From positions 278,277 through 342,276 of the forward strand of contig WMKK01000016.1 in the NCBI GenBank assembly GCA_012295225.1: a stretch of DNA of 64,000 nt, in the 5' to 3' direction. The notes beneath the pieces are model-generated. The model had not been told where the DNA came from. It ran no database searches and saw nothing but the letters and a program-made list of their open reading frames with translations. This DNA comes from Ostreococcus mediterraneus (taxonomy: Eukaryota; Chlorophyta; Mamiellophyceae; Mamiellales; Bathycoccaceae). Position numbers and translations under genes: made by a program. Below are positions 1 through 9,249 of this stretch, piece after piece; position 1 is the stretch's first letter, and every line of letters starts with the position of its first letter.

Positions 1-554
1 CGTTTGCTCCGGTGATCAACGCCACGTCCAAAAAATTAGGCACGCACATCATGCCCAATGTTGATTTCATAGAGCGCTCAAAAGTCTGGGCCGCGCGCAA
101 GCAAAACGTGCTCGACGCCGAACGCGAAGCGCAACGAGACGAGGAAATCGCGCACTGTACGTTTGAGCCGAGGCCGATTTCGTCGTCGACGTCGCGTTTT
201 ACGACGCCGGCAAAAAATGCGCCATCTTCTACGCCAACGACGCCAATGCCGTCGACGCCCACAGAGACCAAGGGACTGCGCGCGTATTTGGCTCGACAAG
301 AGAGCGCAAGAAAGATGCGCGACGAGAGAAACGCCGCGCTCGCCGGCTTGACTGGCGCCACTTGGCGAAACGAAAACACTGTCCCGGTGGAGTTTAGCTT
401 TTCGACGACGACGAGTGCAGCACTCAAAGTCGCCAACACCGTGAATGATGACGCTGGCGCTGAAGACGCCGCGAACGGCACGCCTCCGAATTTCAAATCG
501 GCGTACGCGGACGCGCGCGCGAAATTCTACGGCGCGCGACGCTCCCGTAGCTAG
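1..554 (+). CDS. C-terminal part of a CTFEPRP-motif protein (5' end outside window)
   Basis: The frame is open from base 3 to a TAG at 552-554, about 183 residues, and there is no convincing start, so this is the 3' part of a gene that begins upstream. The visible segment has the pattern S-x-V-W-x-x-R-K-x-N-V-L-D-A-E, then CTFEPRP. This kind of pattern recurs in uncharacterised protist and algal proteins, often coiled-coil or cytoskeleton-linked. The rest is Ser/Thr/Ala-rich and probably disordered, with a basic tail ending in GARRSRS. I do not recognise a domain and would not assign a function. The shadow frame on the other strand is Arg-rich and not credible. Confidence 0.6.
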   Translation, partial: FAPVINATSKKLGTHIMPNVDFIERSKVWAARKQNVLDAEREAQRDEEIAHCTFEPRPISSSTSRFTTPAKNAPSSTPTTPMPSTPTETKGLRAYLARQESARKMRDERNAALAGLTGATWRNENTVPVEFSFSTTTSAALKVANTVNDDAGAEDAANGTPPNFKSAYADARAKFYGARRSRS

Positions 555-660
555 GACACTAAAGACGGAGACAATTTGATCGACGACAACGACGATTGCG
601 GCGATGTCGTCGACGACGACGTAACTCCAGTACGCACACCTCGTGTAGCAGCACATGTAT

Positions 661-822
661 TATCATCATCATCATCCATCCATCCATCCATCCATCCATC
701 ATCGACATCATCTTCCAAATCTTTCATGGTTTTGCGCCTTTTTTTTCAACTGTTTTCGTCACACGTCGTCGCCGCCGCCGCGCATGTCGACTCCACCCGC
801 CGCCGCCGCCGCCGCCGCCGAC
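661..822. repeat. Simple repeats before the ABC transporter: (CCAT)n and (GCC)n
   Basis: Two microsatellites lie close together. A CCATn run with ATC triplets covers about 661-704, in the spacer. A GCCn run covers about 796-822, inside the start of the next gene, where it encodes an Ala run. Confidence 0.8.
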
Positions 823-2613
823 GTCGACGTCGACGCCGACGCGCACCACCCCTACCACCGAATCGCCGACGTCGAAAATCCCGCACCATCGCGCCGCGCG
901 ACGGTGTCGTTCGCCGAGCTCTTCGCCTTGGCGCGCCGCGACGCCGCACCGCTCGCGCTCGGCGCCGCGTCCCTGGCCGTTCGCCTGCCCTTCTCCATCG
1001 CCATGCCGCACTTCATATCCGCCGCGATCGGCGCGAGCATGGACGGCGACCGCGCGCGGTTCGCGCGGAACGCGCGCGCGTTCGCGGTCGCCGGCGCCGT
1101 GAATGGTGTGTTGGATTTTTGGAATGTTTTTTTTTTTAGCGTCGCGCAGACGCGCGTCATTAAACGCCTGCGCGTGCGCGCGTTCGGGGCGACGTTGCGC
1201 AAGTCGCTGGCGTGGTTTGATGCGCGAACGTCTGGGGCGACGGCGTCGGTGCTGTCGAATGATGCGAGTCAGGTTGGGGGGAATTTGAGCTGGGTGCTGC
1301 GCGGGTGCGCGGAGAGCGCGGCGCGCGTCTCGGGCGTGGGCGCGTACTTGCTCATTTGGGTAAACTTTAAGCTCGGGGCGTTGGCGCTCGTGGTGGTGCC
1401 AATATCGAGTGTGGTGAATTACTTTTACGGGCGCGTGATGTCGGCGAGCTCGTGTGAGGTGCAGGAGGCTTTGGCGGCGGCGAACGACGCGTCGTGCGAG
1501 ACGTTGGCGAACATTCGCACCGTGCGCTCTTTCGCCAAGGAAGATTTCGAGCGTACGCGATTTCAACGGGCGATAGATAAGTGGTATGATGCTTCGTACC
1601 GCGCGGCTATCGTCGCCGGTGGATATTATACCCTCATGTATTCGTTAATCGGCGCGTGCGCGGTGCCGGCGACGATTTTGTACTATGGAGGATTGCTCGT
1701 GGCGAGGGGAGAAATGCACGCAGAGAAACTCGTAGCGACAATGTTGTACAGCGCCATTCTACAAGAGTACTTTGGAAACCTCTTGTCATCGTTTACGAAT
1801 TTGTTCTCCGCGCGCGGCGCGGCGGTGGAGTTGTTTAAAATTTTAGACGACGGCGACGACGACGGCGACGACGACGACGTCTACAAAGCCGCCATCAACA
1901 ACGTTCGAGGCGCGATCGTGTTCGATGACGTATCGTTTGCTTATCCATCGAGACCTGATATTCGCGTGTTGTCGCACTTGTCGTTTGCGATTGAGCCAAA
2001 TGAAGTCGTGCACCTCAAAGGCGGCAGTGGGCGTGGGAAGAGCACGGTGATTGCGTTGTTGCAACGGTTTTATGGAAACTACACTGGACGAATCACGCTC
2101 GACGGCATCGATATCCGCGCATTACCTCTGAATTGGCTTCGTTCGAAGTGTTTCGCATTGGTCAGCCAAGAGCCCGTGCTCTTCGCTGGGAGCGTATTGT
2201 CAAACATTGCGTACGGTAATAGCGGGAGGAGTTTCGATCCTCTCTCAAAGGTTGATTTCGAGCGCGTCAAATGGTGCGCAAAACAAGCGTTGATTCACGA
2301 CGTCATTGAAAACGAGCTTGGAGGTTACGACGCCGTCGTCGGCGAGCGCGGATGTCAAATTTCAGGCGGGCAAAAGCAACGCGTCGCCATCGCTCGAGCG
2401 TTGTACGCCGATCCCAGAGTGCTTTTATTGGACGAACCCACGTCTGCGCTCGATGTCGATGCCGAGCGCGTCGTCATGCAATGCGTGAAACGGTGCGTGA
2501 AGGGGCGCACGGCGATTATTGTCAGTCACAAAACGCACGGGGGCGGTTGGTGTCACGATGACGACGACGACGCGGCGATATTTTGTCATCCTCGCGTCAT
2601 CGTGCTCGTTTAG
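784..2613 (+). CDS. ABC half transporter (TAP/ABCB type)
   Basis: About 609 residues: an exporter-type transmembrane domain followed by one nucleotide-binding domain, the layout of ABCB half transporters that dimerise in organelle membranes. The segment TVRSFAKE is typical of this family. In the NBD I see Walker A GGSGRGKST (about residue 412), a Q-loop VSQEP, the signature ISGGQKQR, Walker B VLLLDEPTSALD (about 545) and the H-loop SHK. The start chosen, MSTPPAAA, is the first Met close to conserved sequence. The frame is open further upstream, but that part is encoded by a microsatellite. The C-terminus is odd: after the H-loop it runs into an Asp-rich stretch, and the stop lies in the first unit of a 9-bp tandem repeat, so the usual last 40-60 residues are missing or are spliced in from elsewhere. 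Substrate unknown. Confidence 0.85.
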   Translation: MSTPPAAAAAAADVDVDADAHHPYHRIADVENPAPSRRATVSFAELFALARRDAAPLALGAASLAVRLPFSIAMPHFISAAIGASMDGDRARFARNARAFAVAGAVNGVLDFWNVFFFSVAQTRVIKRLRVRAFGATLRKSLAWFDARTSGATASVLSNDASQVGGNLSWVLRGCAESAARVSGVGAYLLIWVNFKLGALALVVVPISSVVNYFYGRVMSASSCEVQEALAAANDASCETLANIRTVRSFAKEDFERTRFQRAIDKWYDASYRAAIVAGGYYTLMYSLIGACAVPATILYYGGLLVARGEMHAEKLVATMLYSAILQEYFGNLLSSFTNLFSARGAAVELFKILDDGDDDGDDDDVYKAAINNVRGAIVFDDVSFAYPSRPDIRVLSHLSFAIEPNEVVHLKGGSGRGKSTVIALLQRFYGNYTGRITLDGIDIRALPLNWLRSKCFALVSQEPVLFAGSVLSNIAYGNSGRSFDPLSKVDFERVKWCAKQALIHDVIENELGGYDAVVGERGCQISGGQKQRVAIARALYADPRVLLLDEPTSALDVDAERVVMQCVKRCVKGRTAIIVSHKTHGGGWCHDDDDDAAIFCHPRVIVLV

Positions 2614-2658
2614 CTCGTTTAGCTCGTTTAGCTCGTTTAGCTCGTTTAGCTCGTTTAG
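2605..2658. repeat. 9-bp tandem repeat, six perfect copies of CTCGTTTAG
   Basis: Six uninterrupted copies of CTCGTTTAG, followed by a broken seventh. Each copy holds a TAG in the frame of the ABC transporter, and the first of them (2611-2613) is its stop codon. Confidence 0.95.
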
Positions 2659-2741
2659 CTCTAGTGTGTGTAACATACATACCTACATAACGTTATTGTT
2701 GTTATGATATCATTCATGATTCACTGTATATATAGTGATCA

Positions 2742-2774
<33 letters not shown>

Positions 2775-2987
2775 GCATGGTCAAATTCAACACGCCACTG
2801 ATGAATCAATGAATGATCGTTGTTACCAACGATCTCGATCGAGATCTTTGTTAACAAAAGATATCGATGTTAACGACGTCTCGATGAGCACAATAGTTAA
2901 CAATCGCGACAGACGACGACGACGATGACGCTGTTGATGACGACGCACAAAAAAACGCCACTTTCTATACTGTATACCCATACAAAA
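2614..2987. other. Spacer with microsatellites
   Basis: After the 9-bp repeat this 374-base spacer holds a CGT triplet run (about 2743-2774) and several imperfect palindromes around GTTAAC and GATC sites near 2820-2900. Short frames through it are repeat translations. No gene is seen. Confidence 0.6.
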
Positions 2988-3205
2988 ATGAACGCGCCGC
3001 TTCGTATCGAATCGCGCCGCGTCGTCCAAGGCGTCCGAGACGATGAGACGACGACATTGTACGGCGCGTCGCGCGCGTCGCGGGTTCCCAACACACCGCA
3101 ACCGCGCTATGCCGGCATAGCGCCGATGGCACAAAGCGATGTGCGCGCATCAAAGAAGTCGAGCGGGGCGTCGATGGTGCAGATGCGCGTGCGCGCGTGC
3201 GCGTG

Positions 3206-3817
3206 ATGAGCGCGATGCGAGGGGGCGACGACGATAGACTCGCGGTGTTCGAGGAGGAGCTCGTTGCCGCTGACGAGGAAATTCTGATCCACTTCGACGA
3301 CGTGGATCGCGTGTCGCGCGTGCAGGGGCGCTATCACGAACGTGGATGGCTCGAGCGCGAGTCTGGATATCTCGAGTCGTGCGCGTGGGTCGCGCGCGCG
3401 CGCGAGGCGCGCATCCAACACCGCTCGAACACCTTGGATTGGGCTTGGCGTCCAGAGGACGACGATGCCAACGTAGCCGATGCCCTCTGTCGACTCGTCG
3501 AAGCCGATCGCAACGACCGGCTTGTATTGCGGGCAGCTTTGTCGAGCGCTGCCTCGGAAGCGGAAGCTATGCAATGCGTGAATGCGTGGTTGGCGAACAA
3601 TCCACACAACATCGAGGCGCCCCGCGTGCACGACACCAGGCAAGCGTTGGTTGTCAAGGTGCAAGGCGACGAGGTGTGGCGAGTGAAGTATGGCCCGCGA
3701 CACTTCGGTGCTAGATACGTTTTCGAGGTACGTTTTCGCTTCACTCGAAATCGCCGCGGCGAGACGTGGCGCAGATGTACACATTTTTATGTTGCAAGGA
3801 ATTTAAAAAAAGGATGA
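3206..3817 (+). CDS. Hypothetical acidic protein, start uncertain
   Basis: An open frame of about 203 residues from ATG 3206 to TGA 3815-3817. It starts acidic (EEELVAADEEILIHFDDVD) and is well mixed in composition further on, unlike the Arg-rich shadow frames. No known family was recognised. A second frame with a good ATG at 2988 ends at 3206, overlapping this start by one base. The two may be one gene: an intron from 3189 (GTGCGC) to 3325 (GTGCAG), with a CTGAC at 3269-3273, would join them in frame and replace the acidic N-terminus. Both models are possible. The gene ends 29 bases before the convergent tRNA. Confidence 0.45.
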   Translation: MSAMRGGDDDRLAVFEEELVAADEEILIHFDDVDRVSRVQGRYHERGWLERESGYLESCAWVARAREARIQHRSNTLDWAWRPEDDDANVADALCRLVEADRNDRLVLRAALSSAASEAEAMQCVNAWLANNPHNIEAPRVHDTRQALVVKVQGDEVWRVKYGPRHFGARYVFEVRFRFTRNRRGETWRRCTHFYVARNLKKG

Positions 3818-3824
3818 TAGGCTT

Positions 3825-3829
3825 AAAAA
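3825..3829 (-). terminator. Pol III terminator of tRNA-Pro
   Basis: A run of five T on the minus strand, 17 bases past the 3' end of the tRNA, as RNA polymerase III uses for termination. Confidence 0.6.
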
Positions 3830-3846
3830 GTCTACAGTGTGGCATA

Positions 3847-3972
3847 GGGGGGTGCCGCGAATCGAACGCGGGGCCTCTCCCAGGCTCTTCGTTCGACGCA
3901 GACTATTCAGTCTGGGGACAGTCGCGTGCGCTGTATCCCGAAGGGAGAATCATACCACTAGACCACACCCCC
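3847..3972 (-). tRNA. tRNA-Pro (CGG) with a 54-nt intron
   Basis: On the minus strand the acceptor stem GGGGGTG pairs with CACCCCC. The D-arm carries GTCTAGTGGTAT (A box) and the T-arm CCGCG-TTCGATT-CGCGG (B box), with discriminator C73 as in eukaryotic tRNA-Pro. The anticodon stem is CTCCC/GGGAG and the loop TTCGGGT gives anticodon CGG. An intron interrupts the loop between positions 37 and 38, the canonical site, at 3883-3936. It is long for a tRNA intron and holds its own AGACT/AGTCT inverted repeat. The mature molecule is 72 nt before CCA addition. Confidence 0.95.
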
Positions 3973-4285
3973 GCATACGTATTAGGGCGTTACGAGCGCC
4001 TTATGCATTACACTTCGTTCTGGGTTTTGCGTTTCACGACCGCACCAGTGCGGGTATCACGGCAAATGTTATGGGTACTCGAACGAGCGATCCGTCCATC
4101 CGCGGCCGCGGCGTCGCGCGGCGCGCTATCGGCGGACGCGCGAGGCGGCGCGCGCGTCTTATGAAACGCTACAGCCGCACTACAGTAGATGATGCATAAC
4201 TATTATATTTTAGGTGGTCGTAGTACACGGCGAGCAAGCAGCGGCGGCACAACTCAGAAATCAATCAATCAATCAACCGTCGTCA
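3973..4285. other. Spacer upstream of tRNA-Pro
   Basis: This 313-base stretch separates the tRNA (transcribed leftwards) from the end of the next minus-strand gene. It has an AATC run at about 4260-4276 and CGTC triplets. No gene or clear signal seen. Confidence 0.5.
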
Positions 4286-4657
4286 TCACGTTTCGTCGTC
4301 GTCGTCTCCGTCTCCCTCTCCCCTTGACGACGCTTTCGACGTGACGACGACGAGCGATACGATGAGCACCACATTCATCGCCGCGAATACATCTAAGAAC
4401 CAGTACCCCGTGAGCGCGCCCAATCCTTCGATCGGGGCCGCGCTGGCGAGCGCGCCTTCGAGCGGGTTCGCCCCGCTCGGGGGCCGCCACCCGAACATCG
4501 GGGCGCTCACGACGTCGTCAGCGATGGCTCGCGGGCGCGCGCGCGTGCGTGCGTTGTGATGTGATTGTCCTCGCTGTCTCCGCCCCCATCGTCGTCGCTG
4601 CTGCGAGTGCGCGACGACGATGGCGGTGGCTTTTGTTTGACACACGACGACGACCAT
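4286..4657 (-). CDS. Small single-pass membrane protein, possibly organellar
   Basis: About 123 residues from the Met of MVVVVCQTKA to a stop at 4286-4288. The first 60 residues are basic and Ser/Ala/Arg-rich with few acids, as in an organelle presequence. Then comes a Gly/Pro-rich stretch (FGWRPPSGANP), a hydrophobic segment of about 25 residues (WFLDVFAAMNVVLIVSLVVV) and a short acidic tail GDDDDET. I do not recognise a family. A small thylakoid or inner-envelope subunit is a guess from the layout only. The frame is open upstream, but that part is a translated CGT microsatellite (4690-4722), so this Met is preferred. It lies 91 bases past the end of KRI1, on the same strand. Confidence 0.5.
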   Translation of the reverse strand: MVVVVCQTKATAIVVAHSQQRRRWGRRQRGQSHHNARTRARPRAIADDVVSAPMFGWRPPSGANPLEGALASAAPIEGLGALTGYWFLDVFAAMNVVLIVSLVVVTSKASSRGEGDGDDDDET

Positions 4658-4689
4658 GGGCGCCGCCGCGAGGCGCGAAGTGACGTCTT

Positions 4690-4720
<31 letters not shown>

Positions 4721-4748
4721 TACAAAAAGTTCTTGTTTACTACTACTA

Positions 4749-7018
4749 CTATTGGTCGTCGTCTTCTCCTTGTTGTTGAATGAGTTTCCGCTTTGCGCGT
4801 TTCTTCGCATTCTTGCGCGCATTCTTACCGCCGCCAGCGCTCAAGCGTTTGAGCGCCTCGTCGTCGTCGTCCTTGGCGTCGTCGTCGTCTTTGGCGCGCT
4901 TTTTAGTTGCATTCTTTTTTCCGAATGCGGCATCGCCGTATGATTTCTCACGCATCGCACGCTCAGCTTCTTCTTCATCCTCGTCCTGTCCATCAGCAGC
5001 AGCGGCGGATGATGACTTTGACTTTGACTTTGACTTTGACTTGCTCGTTTTGGCCTCGCTCTTTCTTAAGAATTCGCGCGCCATGCGCCGCGCTCGGGCG
5101 CGTTGGTTGGCATCCACCGCTGCATCGTTGGCATCGTCGCGGTATGGCGCTAACTTCTTCAATCCCACGATGGCGTTCAAAGATTTATCATCCATCGTCA
5201 GCACGTCCTTGGTGGTTAAACCAAACATTTTGGGCGCCACCTCCTTGTACGCGAAGCGCACGGGCAAGTCGCCGATGAAATCCTCGGCGTCGAGGTTGTA
5301 ATACTCATCCATCTTTGCCATGAGCTCCTTGCGCCAACGCTTGGACGCGCGTTTGCTAAACCTATTATCGTCGTTGGTATTGTCGTCGTCATCGTTGTCG
5401 TCATCGTTGTCATCACCACCATCGTCATCATCATCGTCGTCGATGGCGTTCCCGGCGATACTCGCGAGAAACTCTCTGGACTTGCCTTCGATGTTTGCGC
5501 GCAGCGCGTCGAAGCCTTTGTCAGCGCTCTCGCCCTTGAGGGGATTATCACCCTTGTTTTTCAGCACCAAAGCTAATTCTTCCTCGAGATCGCCAAACTC
5601 GGGCTTTTCCAGCGCGTCGGCGTCTTCTTCGCCTTGTTCGTAGTACTCGTCGCCGTACATTTGTTGCATCGCCTTGTCGTGCGCGTCGGGGTCAAACTCG
5701 GTGGTAAAATCTGCCGTAGACAAAACACCTTTTGTGTCCTTGATGCCACCGATGGACGAAATCTGCTTCATCTTGCTGTTGATTTCATCGCGCTTCAAGT
5801 TTTTCAACCGGCGCACTTCGGCGAGCAATTTAGCGCGTTCAGACTCTTTGCGCTCCTTCGTTTCCCGTCGCTTATCGCTACGTCGCGTATCCTTCTTACG
5901 AATTAAACCCTCGATGTGTCTCGAGTGCGACACGATTTGATCAGCACCGGGCTCTTCAAACCTAAAGTTGTACTTGTGCTCGAACTCGTCGGCGCGTTGC
6001 AAAAGCTCCGAATCGCTCTCTGAATCTCCGTCGTCGTCGTCGTCATCATTATCGTCATCGTCGTCGTCGTCGTCATCGTCCTGACCGCCGCCGCTGAACT
6101 TGAAGGATTTCTTTTCGTCATCTTTGAGCCATTTCTTCTCCATTAAGTATTCACGTAAGAATTTATCCTCGGCGCTCAATCCGAGTGACGATTCTGCGGC
6201 GCGCGCGTTGAAATATTCATCCAACTTTTCCGTCGCCGCCGCATCCGCCACCATTTTCTCCGCGCGCGTCTTCACCACCAGTCCGCCATCATCCTCGTCG
6301 TCGTCGTCACTGCCCTCGACGGCGTCTTGAAACGCCCGTTTCAACGCCGCTTGTTCCTCGACGTACGTCGGTCCGGCGTCCGCGCCTCGCGCCGCCTCTT
6401 CTTCTGCGTCTTCAAGTGCCGTCGCTCCACCTTCGAGTAACTGCGTCGCCGTAACCTCACGAAGCGTTGCCTTTTTGTTCTTCTTTTTCTCAACAACCTT
6501 TGTCTTCGCCTTACCATCATCGTCATCATCGCTTTCATCCGCGAAGAGTTTCGTCTCTTCGTCGTAAATCGACGGGTCCCGTCTGCGAATCTTCGCCAAC
6601 GCGTCCGCAAACGTCGCGTCGAACGCCTGCTCGAGCTCCTCCTCCTCCTCGCTATCAGTCGCACTCGAATCACTATCATCATCATCATCATCGCCGTCGC
6701 TCGTCGTCGTCGCCCCCAACGCCTTTGTCGCGTACTCGCGCTCGAGCTTGGCTTGCAATCGATGCATCTCCTTCCTCCGCTCATTATGCTCAAACCTCGC
6801 CGCGAACGACTTATTAATCTTCAACGACGTCGTCGTCGTCGTCGACGCGCGTTTCTTCGTCATCCGTCCATCGTCACCGTCGTCGTCATCGCTCGTCTCG
6901 TCGCCCAACACGTCGCGCGCCGAGGATGTCTTCTTCGTCGAGCCGCCGGCGTCACCGCCGACGCCTCGCTCGTCCTCGCTCGATGACGACGACGACGACG
7001 CGTCGCCACCTCCATCAC

Positions 7019-7057
<39 letters not shown>

Positions 7058-7099
7058 CGTTGCGCCGTCGCGTCGCTGTCCCCATCCGTCGCACACTCG

Positions 7100-7130
<31 letters not shown>

Positions 7131-7154
7131 GCCGTCCCTCGATCGTTCGGACAT
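4749..7154 (-). CDS. KRI1: KRI1-like nucleolar ribosome biogenesis factor
   Basis: 801 residues from MSERSRDGG. The C-terminal third holds the Kri1 C-terminal domain: DEYYNLDAEDFIGDLPVRF, then a Lys-rich tail typical of nucleolar proteins. The middle has the Kri1 core, with KFGDLEEE-like acidic/basic blocks and YGDEYYEQGEEDAD. Kri1 works with Krr1 in 40S subunit assembly and 18S rRNA processing in the nucleolus. The protein is loaded with Asp/Glu runs and has an SK repeat, encoded by a GACTTT tandem repeat at about 5017-5042, so its length probably varies between strains. The frame is open some 100 residues upstream, but that extension is Arg-rich and overlaps the shared promoter, so it was not used. 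Divergent from squalene epoxidase. Confidence 0.9.
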
Positions 7155-7515
7155 TCGAAGCCACCATACCCCACGCCCGACCCACACCACGCATCGATCG
7201 CGCGCGCGTTCCATCGATACCGCGTATCGATCGATCGCGGTTCCGCGCGCGATCGCGATCGCGGCGCGGATACGCCGCGTGACGTCGATCGATCGATCGA
7301 TCGATCGTCGCCGTCGCGACACACCGCGACGGTTCGTCGAGGCGACCGACGCGCGGGGAGGGTGGCGCACATTTTCGCGCGCGCGATTCGAGGGCGACCG
7401 CGACCAGGGGCGGACGCGGGGTCGTCGCGCGACGGCGGTTGATTCGTTCGTTCGTTCGTTCATTCACTCGTCGGCGAACCTCGAACGGGCGAACGAAGAC
7501 GTTCGTTGGCGTTCC
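7155..7515. other. Divergent promoter KRI1 / squalene epoxidase
   Basis: 361 bases between two divergent starts. It contains a run of ATCG tetramers (about 7279-7304) and a TTCG run (about 7441-7464), both of which are open in several frames and explain the spurious extensions of both genes. No TATA-like box stands out. Confidence 0.5.
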
Positions 7516-9087
7516 ATGGTGTCGTTGTCGTTTCGTCGACGGTCGAAGACGACGACGATGACGCGCGGGGAGGGTGGCGACGCGCGCGCGCGCGTGGATG
7601 ATGCGGAGGAGGATGAGACGGGGCGATGGGACGCGGTTATCGTCGGCGCGGGCGTGGCTGGGGCGTCGTTGGCGCACGCGCTCGGGCGAGAAGGGCGCAA
7701 GGTTCTCGTGCTCGAGCGCGATATGAAGCAACCTGATCGCATCGTTGGTGAGTTGTTACAGCCTGGTGGGTATTTGAAGCTCAAGGAGCTTGGGTTGGAG
7801 TCGTGCGTTGAGGGGATTGACGCGCAAAAGGTGTACGGATACACGATGTTCAAGGATGGCGAGGTGGCGACGATGACGTATCCGCTCGAAGGGCGCTCGG
7901 ATGACGTCGCAGGGCGAAGTTTTCATAATGGGCGGTTCGTGCAGAAGCTGCGAGAGGCGGCGAGAGCGGTCGAGGGCGTGGAGTTGCGTCAAGGGACGGT
8001 GAAAAAGCTGCTCAACGCGCGCGGCGACGAGTGGTCCGAGGGCGAAGTCGTCGCCGGCGTGTCGTACGCCACGGGCGATACGTGGGATGAGAAGACTCAG
8101 ACTGTCATTTCGACGAAGAGCGAGACGAAAACAGTCTTTGCCCCACTGACGGTGGTGTGCGATGGGCACTTTAGCAGCTTGCGTTCGAAATTGAGCCAAG
8201 CGACGCCGGAGCACCCGAGCCACTTTGTCGGGTTGATTTTACGAGGCGCGCCGAGCGATCTTTTACCCAATGGCAGTCACGGTCACGTTATTTTAGGCGA
8301 CCCTTCGCCCGTGTTATTCTATCCCATCTCTTCTAGCGAGGTGCGATGCTTAGTAGACATTCCGTCGTCGGTAAAGATGCCGAGCGTCGCCAAGGGTGAA
8401 ATGGCCAAGTACGTGTTGGAAAAAATCGTCCCGCAAGTGCCGCAGCAATTGCAGTCGCATTTGATCAAGGCTGTGGAGGATGGTCAGTTCAGGTCGATGC
8501 CGAACAAGACAATGGCGGCAAAGCCTGCGAGAACACCCGGTGCGGTGCTCTTGGGCGACGCTTTTAACATGCGCCACCCGTTGACTGGCGGCGGCATGAC
8601 GGTGGCGCTCAACGACATCGCCACGTTTCAATCCATGCTTTCGCCGTTGCCAGATTTCACCGATCCGGTAAAGACTGGGGCAAAGCTGGATGAGTTCTAC
8701 CGCCACCGTACGCGCCCGGCGTTGACGATTAATACCCTAGCAAATGCGTTGTACGCGGTGTTTTGCTCGAGCGGCGACTCGAGCATGGAGGAGATGCGTC
8801 AAGCGTGCTTTGAGTACTTGAAGCTCGGCGGCGGCTACGCTCGAGGTCCGATTGCTTTGCTTTCTGGCCTCGACCCGAACCCGCTCAACTTGGTGAGCCA
8901 CTTCTTCAGCGTCGCCGTGTTTGGTGTGGGGCGATTGATGGTGCCTCTGCCCACGCCCGAGAGAATTTTCAAGGGGGGCAACATTTTAGCCGGCGCGTGC
9001 AAGATTATTTTCCCAATCGTCAAAGGCGAGGGCTTCACGCGCATGTTCTTCCCGGCGTGGTTACGAACGAAGCTTGGGATCATTTAA
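7516..9087 (+). CDS. SQE: Squalene monooxygenase (squalene epoxidase)
   Basis: 523 residues. It turns squalene into 2,3-oxidosqualene with FAD, O2 and NADPH, the entry step of sterol synthesis, normally at the ER. An N-terminal FAD fold starts at AVIVGAGVAGASLAH (about residues 40-54) followed by VLERD. The family block RIVGELLQPGGYLKLKELG follows, and the second FAD motif GDAFNMRHPLTGGGM is at about 349-363, followed by VALND. A hydrophobic, positively charged C-terminal part fits membrane association. Two starts are possible, 7516 and 7558. I take the first, but the N-terminus before residue 35 is not conserved. This is the classical enzyme, not the unrelated alternative epoxidase of diatoms. 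Convergent with BET3, 162 bases apart. Confidence 0.93.
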   Translation: MVSLSFRRRSKTTTMTRGEGGDARARVDDAEEDETGRWDAVIVGAGVAGASLAHALGREGRKVLVLERDMKQPDRIVGELLQPGGYLKLKELGLESCVEGIDAQKVYGYTMFKDGEVATMTYPLEGRSDDVAGRSFHNGRFVQKLREAARAVEGVELRQGTVKKLLNARGDEWSEGEVVAGVSYATGDTWDEKTQTVISTKSETKTVFAPLTVVCDGHFSSLRSKLSQATPEHPSHFVGLILRGAPSDLLPNGSHGHVILGDPSPVLFYPISSSEVRCLVDIPSSVKMPSVAKGEMAKYVLEKIVPQVPQQLQSHLIKAVEDGQFRSMPNKTMAAKPARTPGAVLLGDAFNMRHPLTGGGMTVALNDIATFQSMLSPLPDFTDPVKTGAKLDEFYRHRTRPALTINTLANALYAVFCSSGDSSMEEMRQACFEYLKLGGGYARGPIALLSGLDPNPLNLVSHFFSVAVFGVGRLMVPLPTPERIFKGGNILAGACKIIFPIVKGEGFTRMFFPAWLRTKLGII

Positions 9088-9249
9088 AAGTAAAGATTGG
9101 TGAAACACGGTGATGCGAAGTTCTGTATGTTTACGTGCCGTTCGTCCACCATGTATGCACTACTGCTCCTACGACGTATTATTTTTAATTTTACGCGCGC
9201 GAGACGCGTTTAGTACTACAAGAAAAACAACAATTTTACACGTCCCCTA

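Noticed and set aside
724-1566. 280-residue minus-strand frame opposite the ABC transporter
   Set aside because: Arg/His-rich mirror of a GC-rich gene; the plus strand has clear ABC motifs.
3766-4199. Two plus-strand frames across the tRNA
   Set aside because: They run through tRNA-Pro and its intron and have no sensible composition.
6748-7515. 250-residue N-terminal extension of squalene epoxidase
   Set aside because: It overlaps KRI1 on the other strand, is made of Ser/Asp/Arg repeats from microsatellites and has no counterpart in the family.
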